From Cyanobacteriota bacterium (GTDB taxonomy: Bacteria; Cyanobacteriota; Cyanobacteriia; PCC-6307; Cyanobiaceae), in the NCBI GenBank assembly GCA_026389335.1, contig JAPLIB010000033.1, forward strand, positions 1 to 64,000: 64,000 nt of DNA, read 5' to 3'. Below, piece by piece: positions 9,507-19,146 of this stretch; within the stretch, counting starts at the first letter, position 1; each line of letters begins with the position of its first letter. The translations under genes and the position numbers were made by a program. The notes beneath the pieces are model-generated. The model was given only the letters and a program-made list of their open reading frames with translations. It was not told the origin of the DNA and did no database searches.

Positions 9507-9603
9507 AGTGGCTCGCTGAGCTTACCTGACCACCCCGCACCCCGGGGACAATTGGCGGGGGCCGGAGCACTGGTCCACGCCTCCTGGTCCACCGCCCGTG
9601 GGC

Positions 9604-12114
9604 TCAGTCGCCGCGGAAGATCCTTTGCACCCTGCGGCTGTCAACGTTCACCAGCAGGTCGTACGGAATCGTGCCGGCGCGCTCGGCTGCCTCTTCGGGG
9701 CGCAGCACCTGGCCCTCGTGGGCGCCGAAGATCAACACGTCGTCGCCGACGCAGGCCTCAGGTAGGAGCGAGAGATCGACGGCCATCGAATCCATGGACA
9801 CCCGACCGAGCACCCGCGCCCGCTGGCCCTGGATCATCACTTCGCCGCAGTTGGAGAAGCTCCAGGGCACACCGTCGTTGTAGCCGGCGGCAACGATGCC
9901 GATCCGCTGCTGCGCAGCTTCCACCTGATAGGTGCCGTTGTAGCCCACCCGCTGGCCGCGTTGCAGGCTGCTCACCTGCACCAGCCGGCTGAGGAAGGCC
10001 ACAGCCAGCTCCAGTTCGATCGCTGCGGCCACGGCCGGCGAGGGATAGAGGCCGTAGAGGCCGAGGCCGAGGCGCACCATGTCGAAGCGGGCGGCGGCGA
10101 AGCGCACGGCGCCGGAGGTGGCGGCGGCATGCACCACCAAGGGCTCGTCACTTTCGGCGCGGATCGCGGCGACCGCCGCTTCAAAGCGGCGCAGTTGTTC
10201 CTGGGTGTAGGCATCGGCGGCAGGATCATCGGCGCTCGATAGGTGGGTCATGACCCCGCTGAGCCGCACCACCCCGGAAGCCCGCAGCAAGCGGGCCACA
10301 CCGAGGGCCTCTTCAGGCGCCACCCCGACCCGCCCCATGCCGCTGTCAATCTCAAGATGGACATCCAGACTCGCCTCCATCGTGCGCAGGGTTTCCACCA
10401 GCACCTGGGCGAAGGCCAGGGAGTAGACGACCGGGGTCAGGCGCCAGCGCACGGCCTTGTCGACTTCGTCGCTGTCCATCAACAGCACCAGCACCGGCCG
10501 ATGCACCCCCGCCCGCCGCAGGGCGGCCCCTTCATCGGCGGCCGAAACGCCGATCCAGTCGACACCGCTCTCCTGCAGGGCCAGGGCGAGGCGGGCCAGC
10601 TCGGTGCCGTAGGCCCAGGCCTTGAGCACGGCCAGGATGGCCACCCGGGGTCCGCAGACGGTGCGGAAGCGGGCGATGTTGCCTTGCACGGCATTGAGAT
10701 CCACCAGGAAGCGGCGCGGCGCCATCGATTCCCAGATGGCGCCGGCGGCGCTCGCCAGCTCCTGGCGGGCGGCACCCTTGAGCAGCACGGTGTCGCCGGG
10801 CTGGGTGAGGCGGCGCATGGCCTGCCTCAGGGCGGTGGTGTCGGCGAGTTCGATCACCGGGGCCTCCGGCCGAGCCGCCCGCCAGGCCGCGGCGGTGTGG
10901 CCCTGGGCGGGATGGGGCAGCAGCAGCAGATGGCTGAAGCCCTGGTCCGCTGCCAGTTGGCCGATCAGGGCGTGCTCATGGGCTTCGCTGCCACCCAGCT
11001 CCCCCATGCCGCCGAACACGAACAGCCGCCGTCCTTGCTCCTGGCTGGAGCTCACCGTTTCCAGCGCGGCCTGGACGGAGATTGGATCGTCGCTGGCACT
11101 GTCGTTGACGATCGTGATGCCATCCGGGGTGCGCCAGGTCTCCATGCGGGTGGGGCCGAAGTTGTAGTCCTGCAGCACGGCCACGATGTCGTCGACGCTG
11201 ACGCCCAGTTGCAGTCCGGCGGTCATGGCGATCAGCAGATCCTCCACCAGGGGAGCGGAACGGGTGCGCACCCGCAGTTGCACGGGCTGGCCGCTGATGT
11301 CGAGGCTGAGCAGCAGGCCGGCGCCATGGGGTTTCTGCGCGATCAGGCGGGGCTCGCTTTGACCCGTCTGCAGGCGACGGCAGGGCAGTGGACTGGCGTC
11401 CAGCAGGGGCTCGGCGGGGGCGAGCAGCCAGTTCTGGGGTGGTAGATCCCGGAACAGGCGCATCTTTTCGCGGGCGGTGACCTCACGGCTGCCAAAGCTG
11501 CCCAGGTGGGCCAGGCCCACGTTCACCAGCACGCCGAAGTCGGGCTGCAGGATCCTGGCGATGCGCTCCATTTCGCCGGGGGCCGACACTCCCGCTTCGA
11601 ACACTCCCAGCTCCGTGCCGGCGGGGGCGGCGAGCACGGCCAGCGGTACCCCCACCTGGCTGTTCCAGCTGCCGGGGCTGGCGGCCACGCGGTAACGCCG
11701 GGCCAGCAGGGCCGTCAGCGCGCCCTTGACGACCGTCTTGCCGTTGCTGCCCGTGATCGCCACCACCTGGTGGATGTGCTGGCGGCGATACCAGGCCGCC
11801 AGCTGCTGCAGGGCCTCGAGCGGGTCGTCGACTTCGATTCGGGGGAGATCCGCGATCGGGGGCCAGGTTGCTGAGCCGGAAGCCGCGGCGGCCGGCCAGC
11901 TCCGCTGCACCACCACCAGGCTGGCCCCCGCCGCGAGCGCGGCCGCCACGAAATCATGGCCATCACGGCTGCGGCCACTCAGTGCGAAGAAGGCATCGCC
12001 CGCCTGAACGCGCCGCGAATCGATCGCCACCGCCCGGATCGGCTCGGCAGCTGGCTGGCCGTGGAGCTGGCCTGCCAGCAGGCCGGCCAGCGTGCGGGGA
12101 TCGGGAAGGGCCAT
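9604..12114 (-). CDS. Bifunctional MurF (UDP-MurNAc-tripeptide:D-Ala-D-Ala ligase) / alanine racemase fusion
   Basis: One 836-residue frame carries two peptidoglycan enzymes. Residues 1 to about 462 are MurF: ATP-binding TGSNGKT at 121-127, MurF-like ASPGSWNSQVGVPL near 145-158, and the ligase C-terminal domain to about 460. Residues 465-836 are a PLP alanine racemase (LVDLNAVQGN, then AVLKAWAYG with the PLP lysine at K498, later VGYNGTY and GRVSMDSM). The first enzyme makes the pentapeptide precursor and the second supplies D-Ala. The lysine motif is KAWAYG rather than the KAxAYGHG of stand-alone racemases, and with SAADEGAALRRAG it resembles the fused enzymes of Bacteroidetes. No stop or frameshift separates the halves. 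Confidence 0.92.
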   Translation of the reverse strand: MALPDPRTLAGLLAGQLHGQPAAEPIRAVAIDSRRVQAGDAFFALSGRSRDGHDFVAAALAAGASLVVVQRSWPAAAASGSATWPPIADLPRIEVDDPLEALQQLAAWYRRQHIHQVVAITGSNGKTVVKGALTALLARRYRVAASPGSWNSQVGVPLAVLAAPAGTELGVFEAGVSAPGEMERIARILQPDFGVLVNVGLAHLGSFGSREVTAREKMRLFRDLPPQNWLLAPAEPLLDASPLPCRRLQTGQSEPRLIAQKPHGAGLLLSLDISGQPVQLRVRTRSAPLVEDLLIAMTAGLQLGVSVDDIVAVLQDYNFGPTRMETWRTPDGITIVNDSASDDPISVQAALETVSSSQEQGRRLFVFGGMGELGGSEAHEHALIGQLAADQGFSHLLLLPHPAQGHTAAAWRAARPEAPVIELADTTALRQAMRRLTQPGDTVLLKGAARQELASAAGAIWESMAPRRFLVDLNAVQGNIARFRTVCGPRVAILAVLKAWAYGTELARLALALQESGVDWIGVSAADEGAALRRAGVHRPVLVLLMDSDEVDKAVRWRLTPVVYSLAFAQVLVETLRTMEASLDVHLEIDSGMGRVGVAPEEALGVARLLRASGVVRLSGVMTHLSSADDPAADAYTQEQLRRFEAAVAAIRAESDEPLVVHAAATSGAVRFAAARFDMVRLGLGLYGLYPSPAVAAAIELELAVAFLSRLVQVSSLQRGQRVGYNGTYQVEAAQQRIGIVAAGYNDGVPWSFSNCGEVMIQGQRARVLGRVSMDSMAVDLSLLPEACVGDDVLIFGAHEGQVLRPEEAAERAGTIPYDLLVNVDSRRVQRIFRGD

Positions 12115-12218
12115 CGGAGCTGGAGGCTAGCCAGTTGCCCTGCGGCCAAGGGTGGTCGTGCTGGACACCGATGGGATGGCCAGCTGTCGTTAACCTTTAA
12201 GGACCTTCGGGAGGTGGC

Positions 12219-12740
12219 ATGGGCCACGTTCTCGTGCTGAACGCGTCCTACGAACCGCTCAACATCACCACCTGGCGGCGGGCAATGGTGATGGTGCTCA
12301 AGGGCAAGGCCGAGGGCCTGGAGCATGATCCCAGCCACCGGATCCGGCCAGATCACCTGCTCCCCACCGTGATCCGCCTGCACCAGTTCGTGCGAGTCCC
12401 TTACCGCCAGATGCCCCTGACCCGTCGCAATGTCTTCCAGCGCGACGGCCATCTCTGCCAATACTGCGGCTTCAGTGGGGAACCGCTCTCGATCGATCAT
12501 GTCGTGCCCAGGAGCCGCGGCGGCGCCGACATCTGGGAGAACGTCACCACCGCCTGTCTGCCCTGCAATGTGCGCAAAGGCAATCGCACCCCCCGGGAGG
12601 CCGGCATGCCCCTGCGTCGGGAGCCACGCCGCCCTCCCACCAGCCTCAACTTCGAAACAATCCGCCGCATCCATGCCGGCCCGAATCGCGAGTGGGCCAA
12701 ATATGTGATCGGGGGCCTGAACGCGATGGGGGAACGTTGA
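12219..12740 (+). CDS. HNH endonuclease domain protein
   Basis: A 173-residue protein of the HNH family common in cyanobacteria. The core has two CxxC knuckles (CQYC at 80-83 and CLPC at 113-116) framing the catalytic SIDHVVPRSRGG and an Asn in IWENVT, the zinc-stabilised beta-beta-alpha-metal nuclease fold. The N-terminal MGHVLVLNASYEPLN is typical of the conserved stand-alone group. The ATG has a GGAGG just upstream (about 12209-12213), a strong ribosome binding site that supports the start. It stands alone, divergent from the murF-alr fusion. The biological target is unknown. Confidence 0.9.
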   Translation: MGHVLVLNASYEPLNITTWRRAMVMVLKGKAEGLEHDPSHRIRPDHLLPTVIRLHQFVRVPYRQMPLTRRNVFQRDGHLCQYCGFSGEPLSIDHVVPRSRGGADIWENVTTACLPCNVRKGNRTPREAGMPLRREPRRPPTSLNFETIRRIHAGPNREWAKYVIGGLNAMGER

Positions 12741-12761
12741 TCCTGCTTCCTGCCCCAGCGT

Positions 12762-13877
12762 TCAGCCGTTGGCGCCGCTGGCCTGGCTGGCCAGCTCCTG
12801 CAGCTGGCGGCTCTGTTCGGCGGCGATGCAGGCTTCGATGACATCTTCGAGCTGGCCGTTGAGCACGGGCTCGAGTGAGAAGTTCTGGCCGAGCCGATGG
12901 TCGGTCACGCGGCTGTCTTTGGCGTTGTAGGTGCGGATTTTTTCACTGCGATCGCCGCTGCCCACCTGGGAGCGGCGCACATCCCGTTCCCGGGCGTTGG
13001 CTTCGGCCAATTGCCGCTCGTAGAGCTTGGCTCGCAGGATTTCCATCGCCCGTTCGCGGTTCTGCAGTTGGGAACGTTCCTGGGTGCAGAACACGCGGAT
13101 GCCGGTGGGTTTGTGCAGCAGGTCGACGGCGGTTTCCACTTTATTGACGTTCTGACCGCCGGCGCCACCGGAGCGGGCGGTGCTGATCTCCAGATCGCCC
13201 GGATCGATCTGCACTTCCACCGGATCGGCCTCGGGCATCACCGCCACCGTGGCAGTGGAGGTGTGCACCCGGCCCTGGGATTCGGTGGCCGGCACCCGCT
13301 GGACGCGATGCACGCCCGCCTCAAACTTCAGCTGGCTGTAGACGCCATCGCCCCGGATCGAAAGAATCAATTCCTTGTAGCCGCCAAGGTCGGCTTCGGA
13401 GGCGCTGACCGGTTGCACCTGCCAGCCACGGCCCTGGGCATAGCGTTCGTACATGCGGGCCAGATCCCCGGCCCAGAGACTGGCCTCATCGCCACCGGCA
13501 CCGGCGCGGATCTCCAGCATGATGCTGCGCTCATCGCGGGGGTCCGTAGGCAACAGGGCCAAAGTGAGGCGCTGCAGCAGCACGTTGATCCGTTGCTCGA
13601 GCGACTCGAGATCACTGACGGCCAGCTCCACCAGTTCCGCCATGGCCGGATCATCCCGGTGCTCCTTGACCAGGATGCGGCTTTCCAGCTGCTCTTGTTG
13701 CAGCTTGCGCAGCTGCTGGTGGTCGAGCACCAGGGGTTCGAGCCGGGCCCGTTCCCGGGCGATCGACTGCAGCCGGGGCGGATCGGCTGCCACTGCCGGA
13801 TCAGCGAGCTGCCGTTCCAGCGTCTCGAAGGTGTGACAGGCCCTTTCCAGGCGTTCGCTGAGCAGGGCAGGGTCCAT
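12762..13877 (-). CDS. prfA: Peptide chain release factor 1
   Basis: RF1 recognises UAA and UAG and triggers peptide release on the ribosome. The 371-residue product has the RF1 stop-recognition tripeptide P196-A-T198 and the catalytic GGQ at 240-242 in [16 protein letters not shown], plus the [16 protein letters not shown] segment near 125-140. PAT rather than SPF separates it from RF2. It is the last gene of the minus-strand ribosomal block, but a terminator (13934-13967) lies between it and rpmE, so it probably has its own promoter. Length is normal. Confidence 0.96.
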   Translation of the reverse strand: MDPALLSERLERACHTFETLERQLADPAVAADPPRLQSIARERARLEPLVLDHQQLRKLQQEQLESRILVKEHRDDPAMAELVELAVSDLESLEQRINVLLQRLTLALLPTDPRDERSIMLEIRAGAGGDEASLWAGDLARMYERYAQGRGWQVQPVSASEADLGGYKELILSIRGDGVYSQLKFEAGVHRVQRVPATESQGRVHTSTATVAVMPEADPVEVQIDPGDLEISTARSGGAGGQNVNKVETAVDLLHKPTGIRVFCTQERSQLQNRERAMEILRAKLYERQLAEANARERDVRRSQVGSGDRSEKIRTYNAKDSRVTDHRLGQNFSLEPVLNGQLEDVIEACIAAEQSRQLQELASQASGANG

Positions 13878-13933
13878 GGCGAATGGCGTCCGGAAGGCGC
13901 CGTAACGGCAGGCGAAGAGGCGCGGGATACTTC

Positions 13934-13967
13934 AAAACAAAAGCCGGATGCCCTGGGACATCCGGCT
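13934..13967 (-). terminator. Rho-independent terminator after rpmE
   Basis: The 9-bp stem AGCCGGATG / CATCCGGCT (13942-13950, 13959-13967) with an 8-nt loop is followed on the minus strand by TTTGTTTTG. It closes the long ribosomal transcript upstream of prfA. Confidence 0.85.
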
Positions 13968-14044
13968 CGCTGCCAGGTCTGGATGCGGCCGGCCAAGAGC
14001 CAGCTGAAGCGCCTCAGTCCTGGGGAACAGGCGTGCTCCGGAGG

Positions 14045-14356
14045 TCAGCCGGCGCTGGTTGCCACTGTTTCGTCAGCATTGTCACCAGCAGTGGCGACGG
14101 TTTCGGCCGCTGGGACGGCTGGTTTCTGGGCAGCGGTGGCGGAGTCGAGGCCAGCCATGCCGTACTTGCGCATGAAGCGATCCACGCGTCCCTCAGTGTC
14201 CAGGATTTTCTGGGTACCGGTGTAGAAGGGGTGGTTGCCGCTCCACACGTCGACGTGGAGCTCGGGACTGGTGGAGCCGGTGGTCATCACCACCTCCCCA
14301 TTGCAGATCACCTTGGCATCGGGATACCAGGTGGGATGGATGTCGGCCTTGGGCAT
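14045..14356 (-). CDS. rpmE: 50S ribosomal protein L31
   Basis: The 103-residue protein begins MPKADIHPTWYPDAKVICNG and contains SGNHPFYTGTQKILDTEGRV, both diagnostic of L31, a surface protein bridging the subunits. The zinc cysteines of type-C+ L31 are absent except one, so it is the C-minus form. About 30 residues of Ala/Val/Thr-rich tail beyond KYGMA are an extension seen in picocyanobacteria. It is the last gene before the terminator of the ribosomal block. Confidence 0.95.
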   Translation of the reverse strand: MPKADIHPTWYPDAKVICNGEVVMTTGSTSPELHVDVWSGNHPFYTGTQKILDTEGRVDRFMRKYGMAGLDSATAAQKPAVPAAETVATAGDNADETVATSAG

Positions 14357-14394
14357 GACGGGTGAAGCGGTCGGAGACGGGTACGGAGCTGGAA

Positions 14395-14802
14395 TCAGCG
14401 CTTGGAGAACTGGGGCGCCTTGCGGGCTTTCTTGAGGCCGTACTTGCGGCGCTCCTTGGCCCGGGGATCGCGGCTGAGATGGCCTTCCACCTTGAGTGGC
14501 TTGCGATTATCGGGGGAGAGATCGCACAGGGCACGGGCCGCACCTTGCTTGATGGCATCAGCCTGGCCAGTGAGGCCGCCGCCGCGCACATTCACCAGCA
14601 GGTCGTACTGGCCTTCGAGGCCGAGCGTCTGCAGGGGAGCCTTCACCGCCGCCAGGTAGACGGGGTTGTAGTTGAGATAGTTGTCGCCAGGGCGGCCATT
14701 GATGGTGACAGTGCCACTACCGGGCACAACCCGCACGCGGGCCACGGCCGTTTTGCGGCGGCCGGTTCCCCAGTAGACGACGCGGTTGGAAGAGCTGGTC
14801 AT
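14395..14802 (-). CDS. rpsI: 30S ribosomal protein S9
   Basis: 135 residues; [15 protein letters not shown] near the N-terminus and the C-terminal [10 protein letters not shown] tail, which reaches toward the P-site tRNA, identify S9. Its ATG overlaps the rplM stop as ATGA (14799-14802), so translation of the pair is probably coupled. rpmE follows 38 nt downstream. Confidence 0.97.
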   Translation of the reverse strand: MTSSSNRVVYWGTGRRKTAVARVRVVPGSGTVTINGRPGDNYLNYNPVYLAAVKAPLQTLGLEGQYDLLVNVRGGGLTGQADAIKQGAARALCDLSPDNRKPLKVEGHLSRDPRAKERRKYGLKKARKAPQFSKR

Positions 14803-15260
14803 TTGGTGGCGGCGGCGGTGGTGGCGGGATCGAGGGCGAGGATCTGGGGCTGCTGGGCGGCATGGGGATGCTCAGCGCCCTTGTAGACCTTCAGCTTGCG
14901 AAACAACTGGCGCCCGAGGGCGTTGTGGGGAAGCATGCCCTTGATGGCCACTTCGACGATGCGCTCAGGCAGACGTCCCTGCAGGTGGGCGAAGGTTTCG
15001 GTCTTCATGCCACCGGGACGGCCGGAATGGCGGCGATAGAGCTTCTGGGTGGGCTTGTTGCCGCTGATCCGGATCTTGTCGGCGTTGATCACCACGACAA
15101 AGTCGCCGGTATCTAGATGGGGGGTGTAGGTGGGCTTGTTCTTGCCACGCAGCACCTGGGCCACCTCACTGGCCAGCCGGCCGAGGGTCTGATCCGTCGC
15201 GTCGACCAGATACCACTGGCGGTCGAGTGTGTCGAGGGAAGGCAGGGTTGTCTTGTTCAT
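14799..15260 (-). CDS. rplM: 50S ribosomal protein L13
   Basis: L13 is an early-assembly 50S protein. It starts at ATG 15260 ([20 protein letters not shown]); an in-frame start 15 codons upstream is not conserved in character. The product is 153 residues with [22 protein letters not shown] and the typical [15 protein letters not shown]. It overlaps rpsI by the ATGA junction. truA lies upstream, the order truA-rplM-rpsI-rpmE being usual in cyanobacteria. Confidence 0.97.
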   Translation of the reverse strand: MNKTTLPSLDTLDRQWYLVDATDQTLGRLASEVAQVLRGKNKPTYTPHLDTGDFVVVINADKIRISGNKPTQKLYRRHSGRPGGMKTETFAHLQGRLPERIVEVAIKGMLPHNALGRQLFRKLKVYKGAEHPHAAQQPQILALDPATTAAATK

Positions 15261-15446
15261 TGCGCCTGATGGGCACCGGCTGACCGGCTTGGAAGACCAC
15301 CACATCCGTGCTGTACGGCGGATGGCGTGGGCTGGAGTGAACCTACCGCGCCGACGTTCAGGTCCCGGCAGCAGGGCGGATGCCAGGCTGAGGTAACAAA
15401 GCGATGGGTTGGCAGAACAACAGCGCCAGCCTCGAATCGGCCCGAT

Positions 15447-16349
15447 CTAAGCAGGTGTCAATGACACCGGGGAGACTTCCAGAGATCCGGGTTCGCTCAG
15501 CGCTGCGTTCGCAGGGACACTGATCGATTCCGGTGCTGGAGGTGGATCGGACGATTTCAGCTGAAACCGCGGTTGGCAATCATACCAGGCGGCTTCTGGG
15601 AACATGGGTTCCGGGTAGCCCACCCGCAGCAGGCAGAGGCCCTGGGGAGGCGCGGCCTCCCGCACTTCTGACCGTGCCTGGGTGCGCCAGCGCTGTTCGA
15701 AGGCCGCCACGCTGAGGCTCCCTTCCCCTACGGCCACCAGCTGGCCCATGACCAGTCGCACCATGCCGTAGAGGAAGCCGCTGGCCTGGAGTTCCACCGT
15801 GATCAGATCGCCCTGGCGCTCCAGGCTCACCGCCTGCATCGTGGTGCGGGCATGGGCGCGACGGCTGCCGGCCCGCTGGAAGGCCGCGAAATTGTGCTCC
15901 CCCACCAGGGTGTTCAGGGCGGCGTCCATGGCCCGTTCGTCGAGGCGAAGCCGGTAGCGATGCCAGCTCCAGGCGCTGAGAAACAGGTTGGGGCTGCGGC
16001 CGTTGTGGATCGTGTAGCGGTAGCGCCGGTAGCGAGCGGAGAAGCAGGCGTGCCACTCACTCGGCACTTCGCGGGCCGCCCGCACCCGAATCGTGGCGGG
16101 CAAGCGGCCATTGAGGGCTTTGGCCCAGCGCTCGGCTGGAATCGGACCGGCGGCATCAAAGTGAACCACCTGCGCGGCGGCATGGACGCCGCTGTCGGTG
16201 CGGCCAGCGGCCACGCTGCGGATCGGGCGCTGCGGATCCAGGGCGCCGATCGCGGACTCCAACACCTCCTGGACACTGATCTGATGCGGTTGGCGCTGCC
16301 AACCGTGATAAGCCGAACCCTCGTACTGGAGGCAGAGGGCGATCCGGCG
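15447..16349 (-). CDS. truA: tRNA pseudouridine38-40 synthase TruA, start codon not identifiable
   Basis: TruA makes pseudouridine at positions 38-40 of the tRNA anticodon arm. The catalytic Asp is in [18 protein letters not shown], and [19 protein letters not shown] and [11 protein letters not shown] are also family segments. The first canonical start in frame is GTG at 16265, but the conserved N-terminal strand ([20 protein letters not shown]) lies upstream in the same open frame, to about 16349. No ATG, GTG or TTG exists in frame between there and well inside rplQ. Either a rare start such as CTG 16415 is used, or the true start was lost by an indel. The 5' limit given marks the conserved domain only. 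A Pro/Ser-rich tail of about 45 residues ends the protein. Confidence 0.85.
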   Translation of the reverse strand, partial: RRIALCLQYEGSAYHGWQRQPHQISVQEVLESAIGALDPQRPIRSVAAGRTDSGVHAAAQVVHFDAAGPIPAERWAKALNGRLPATIRVRAAREVPSEWHACFSARYRRYRYTIHNGRSPNLFLSAWSWHRYRLRLDERAMDAALNTLVGEHNFAAFQRAGSRRAHARTTMQAVSLERQGDLITVELQASGFLYGMVRLVMGQLVAVGEGSLSVAAFEQRWRTQARSEVREAAPPQGLCLLRVGYPEPMFPEAAWYDCQPRFQLKSSDPPPAPESISVPANAALSEPGSLEVSPVSLTPA

Positions 16350-16411
16350 GGTCGCGGCTCTCTCCAGGGACGAGGGTTCGGTAACGGAGCCGGGATTGGC
16401 GATTGTTGCGT

Positions 16412-16762
16412 TCAGACCAGCTCGATGATCGCCATCTCGGCATTGTCGCCGCGGCGGCGGATGGTGCGAATGATGCGCGTGTAGCCGCCGTTGCGTTCGC
16501 CGTAGCGGTCCTGGGCCTTGTCAAACAGGGCGTGGACCAGTTGCTTGTCGTAGATGTAGCCGATGGCGCGGCGGCGAGCCGAGAGGCTGCCGTCCTTGGC
16601 CAGCGTGATCATGCGCTCGGTTTCGTCACGCAGCGCTTTGGCGCGGGCCTTGGTGGTGGTGACACGACCTTCGCGGATCAACTGGGTGGTCAGGCCACGC
16701 AGCAAGGCTTTGCGTTGGTCGGCGGGGCGTCCCAGCAGGGGGACTCGGCACTGGTGTCGCAT
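16412..16762 (-). CDS. rplQ: 50S ribosomal protein L17
   Basis: 116 residues beginning [20 protein letters not shown] with [20 protein letters not shown], the L17 signature. It follows rpoA by 62 nt, the standard end of the alpha operon. The start ATG is at 16762. Confidence 0.97.
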   Translation of the reverse strand: MRHQCRVPLLGRPADQRKALLRGLTTQLIREGRVTTTKARAKALRDETERMITLAKDGSLSARRRAIGYIYDKQLVHALFDKAQDRYGERNGGYTRIIRTIRRRGDNAEMAIIELV

Positions 16763-16824
16763 GGGTCAGGTCTCGGCTGTCGCGAAAGGAGGGGCTTCGG
16801 GGAGGTGGGGACGCAGGGGAGCGC

Positions 16825-17763
16825 TCAGGCGCTCGTGCGGCTCTGGGGCAGGGAGATGCCGATCCGCTCGAGGGCTTCGATCACCTCGTCGGCCGACTTG
16901 GAACCGAAGTTCTTGATTTCCAGGAGATCCTCGTAGCTGAAGCCCATCAGGTCGGAGACGGAGTTGACCTGGGCGCGCTTGAGGCAGTTGTAGGCCCGAA
17001 CCGAAAGGTTCAGTTCTTCCAGGGGGATCTGGGCTTCGGCTGAGGGCTCGGGCTCAAGGCCCGGTTCCTCGTTCATCGTGAGGCTGGCCAACGGTTGGAA
17101 CAGGCCGATCAGCTGGTTGGCTGCCTGGGCCATGGCGTCATCGGGGGTGATGCTGCCATGGGTCTCGATTTCGAGCCGCAGGCGTTCGCGGGCTGAACCC
17201 CCTTCACCGACGGCGGTTTCGTCAACGGTGTAGTTGACGCGCTTGACCGGCATGAACACCGCATCGATCTGAAGCAGATCAATGGCACTGGTGTCTTCGT
17301 TGTGGCGGTCTACGGGGCGGTAGCCGATGCCCCGCTCGACATGCACCTCCATCTCCAGGCTGTGGCCTTCGGCCACCACGGCGATCAGCCGGGCACCGTC
17401 AATCACCTGCACCTGGGAGGAGAACTGCAGATCAGACGCTGTGACGGTGGCAGGGCCATTGACCACCAGCCGACCGATCTCCAATTCGCGGCTGCGGCTG
17501 TTGACCGGCACCGACTTGCAATTGAGGAGGATGTCCAGAACGTCTTCTTTGACGCCGGGCACTGTGGCGTATTCGTGGTTGACGTTGGCGATGCGCACTG
17601 CGGTGATCGCACTGCCCTCAAGGCCCCCGATCAGAACCCGCCGCAGGGCATTGCCCAGGGTGGTGGCCTGACCACGGTCGAGCGGACCGATCACGAAGAC
17701 GCCCGTCTGGGAACGGTCGTCGGCAATATGGTGCTCGACCCGATCGATCTGGTACTGCAACAC
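16825..17763 (-). CDS. rpoA: DNA-directed RNA polymerase subunit alpha
   Basis: The alpha subunit dimerises to start assembly of RNA polymerase, and its C-terminal domain contacts UP elements and activators. 312 residues: the N-terminal domain to about 230 ([33 protein letters not shown]), an acidic linker ([15 protein letters not shown]), and the CTD from about 245 with [15 protein letters not shown] and [15 protein letters not shown]. It lies between rpsK and rplQ as in other bacteria. Confidence 0.97.
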   Translation of the reverse strand: MLQYQIDRVEHHIADDRSQTGVFVIGPLDRGQATTLGNALRRVLIGGLEGSAITAVRIANVNHEYATVPGVKEDVLDILLNCKSVPVNSRSRELEIGRLVVNGPATVTASDLQFSSQVQVIDGARLIAVVAEGHSLEMEVHVERGIGYRPVDRHNEDTSAIDLLQIDAVFMPVKRVNYTVDETAVGEGGSARERLRLEIETHGSITPDDAMAQAANQLIGLFQPLASLTMNEEPGLEPEPSAEAQIPLEELNLSVRAYNCLKRAQVNSVSDLMGFSYEDLLEIKNFGSKSADEVIEALERIGISLPQSRTSA

Positions 17764-17822
17764 GGTCTGAGAGGGCGGAGAGGTGGACGGAGCCGGTAGG
17801 CGGTGAGGCTGAGCTGGTGGGA

Positions 17823-18215
17823 TCAGACCCGCCGACGCTTGGCACGCCGACAGCCGTTGTGGGGCAAGGGCGTGACGTCACGGATCAGGGTGATCTCGAG
17901 GCCTGCGACCTGGAGAGCTCGGATGGCGGTTTCGCGACCGGAGCCCGGACCCCTGACCAAAACTTCGATCTGGCGCATGCCTTGCTCGAGGGCACGGCGG
18001 GCGGCAGCTTCGGCGGCGGTCTGGGCGGCGAACGGGGTGCCCTTGCGAGCTCCCTTGAAGCCGCTGGCTCCCGCAGACGACCAGCTGATCACTTCACCGG
18101 CGGTGTCGGTGATCGAGACGATGGTGTTGTTGAACGTGCTCTGGATGTGCGCCACACCATTGGGCACATTGCGCTTGGCCTTCTTGGGGCCGGTTTTCTT
18201 GGCGGGCTTGGCCAT
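17823..18215 (-). CDS. rpsK: 30S ribosomal protein S11
   Basis: 130 residues with [19 protein letters not shown] and [20 protein letters not shown], ending CRRAKRRRV; typical S11 of the 30S platform. It precedes rpoA by 59 nt. The 208-nt gap back to rpsM is unusually long for this operon and has no recognisable gene. Confidence 0.97.
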   Translation of the reverse strand: MAKPAKKTGPKKAKRNVPNGVAHIQSTFNNTIVSITDTAGEVISWSSAGASGFKGARKGTPFAAQTAAEAAARRALEQGMRQIEVLVRGPGSGRETAIRALQVAGLEITLIRDVTPLPHNGCRRAKRRRV

Positions 18216-18423
18216 GGAGGAAGCCCTGCAACAGCAGGGAGGTGATCGTGGAACTTGGAAACCCCGGTGACGACACCCTCAGATGGGGCAGCGGCGGGGT
18301 CGGTGCCCAGCGCCGAGGCTGGGACTTGCATGCGATGGACGTTGAGCTTGGGGCAGTTCAGGCGAAAAGCCGTGATCTGAACCTGAGCAACCAGCTGGTT
18401 TAGCTGTGCATAAGAGAAGCGAA

Positions 18424-18789
18424 TTACTTCTTCTTGCCGGCCACAGTTTTGCGGGCACCACGTCGGGTGCGAGCGTTGGTACGGGTGCGTTGGCCGCGCA
18501 CGGGCAGTCCCATGCGATGGCGACGACCACGCAGGCAACCGATGTCCTGGAGGCGCTTGAGGGCCATGCCCTCTTCGCGTCGCAGGTCGCCTTCAAGGGT
18601 GAAGGTTTCGGCGGCTCCGCGCAGTTTCTGTACGTCGGCGTCGCTCAGGTCCTTGACGCGGATGTCGGGATTGACGCCGCTCTTGGTCAGGATCTTGCGG
18701 GCACGGGTGAGACCGATGCCATAGACGTAGGTGAGAGAAATCTCGACCCTCTTGTCACGAGGGATGTCGACACCGGCGATCCGAGCCAC
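18424..18789 (-). CDS. rpsM: 30S ribosomal protein S13
   Basis: S13 sits in the 30S head and touches the P-site tRNA. The product is 121 residues if started at GTG 18789, which gives the universal N-terminus M(V)[13 protein letters not shown]; an in-frame ATG 23 codons upstream would add unrelated sequence and cross the hairpins at 18818-18856. [22 protein letters not shown] and the basic tail VAGKKK confirm the family. Confidence 0.96.
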   Translation of the reverse strand: MARIAGVDIPRDKRVEISLTYVYGIGLTRARKILTKSGVNPDIRVKDLSDADVQKLRGAAETFTLEGDLRREEGMALKRLQDIGCLRGRRHRMGLPVRGQRTRTNARTRRGARKTVAGKKK

Positions 18790-18817
18790 GTTGGAAAAAT
18801 GATCAGGGGGGCAGGGG

Positions 18818-18856
18818 CTCCGCCTTGGGGCGGAGTGGGCCGCCTGGAAAGGCGGC
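18818..18856 (-). promoter_or_regulatory. Two tandem hairpins between rpmJ and rpsM
   Basis: Two perfect 7-bp stems with 4-nt loops lie 3 nt apart: CTCCGCC-TTGG-GGCGGAG (18818-18835) and GCCGCCT-GGAA-AGGCGGC (18839-18856). They fall about 30 nt upstream of the rpsM start in the mRNA. No T run follows, so a leader or processing structure is more likely than a terminator. The role is inferred from position only. Confidence 0.6.
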
Positions 18857-18957
18857 AAACCACGCGCCAGAAGGCGAATGGGGAGATGGTCAACGCATGG
18901 GGCGCGATCATCGATCGGGCGGTCTGGCTGAAGGGCTGGACCCGCAGGCCCAGGGGA

Positions 18958-19071
18958 TCAGCCCTGACGCTGCTTGTGCTTGGGATTGGTGCAGATGACC
19001 ATCACCCGGCCGTGGCGACGGATCACCCGGCATTTGTCGCACATTTTCTTGACTGAGGCACGCACCTTCAT
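18958..19071 (-). CDS. rpmJ: 50S ribosomal protein L36, 37 aa
   Basis: [20 protein letters not shown] and [13 protein letters not shown] make a full L36 with the zinc ligands C11, C14, C27 and H32. It is the smallest ribosomal protein. The position between adk and rpsM is the usual one in cyanobacterial spc-alpha operons. Confidence 0.96.
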   Translation of the reverse strand: MKVRASVKKMCDKCRVIRRHGRVMVICTNPKHKQRQG

Positions 19072-19146
19072 GGGAGTTGTGCTCTCCGATTTGCAAACGA
19101 GCACCCTATCACACTGGTCAACCCATTCCCCCTTACCGCCGGCGCT

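Noticed and set aside
10243-11445. 400-codon plus-strand ORF opposite murF-alr
   Set aside because: Antisense shadow of the fusion gene; rich in His, Gln and Gly with no motif.
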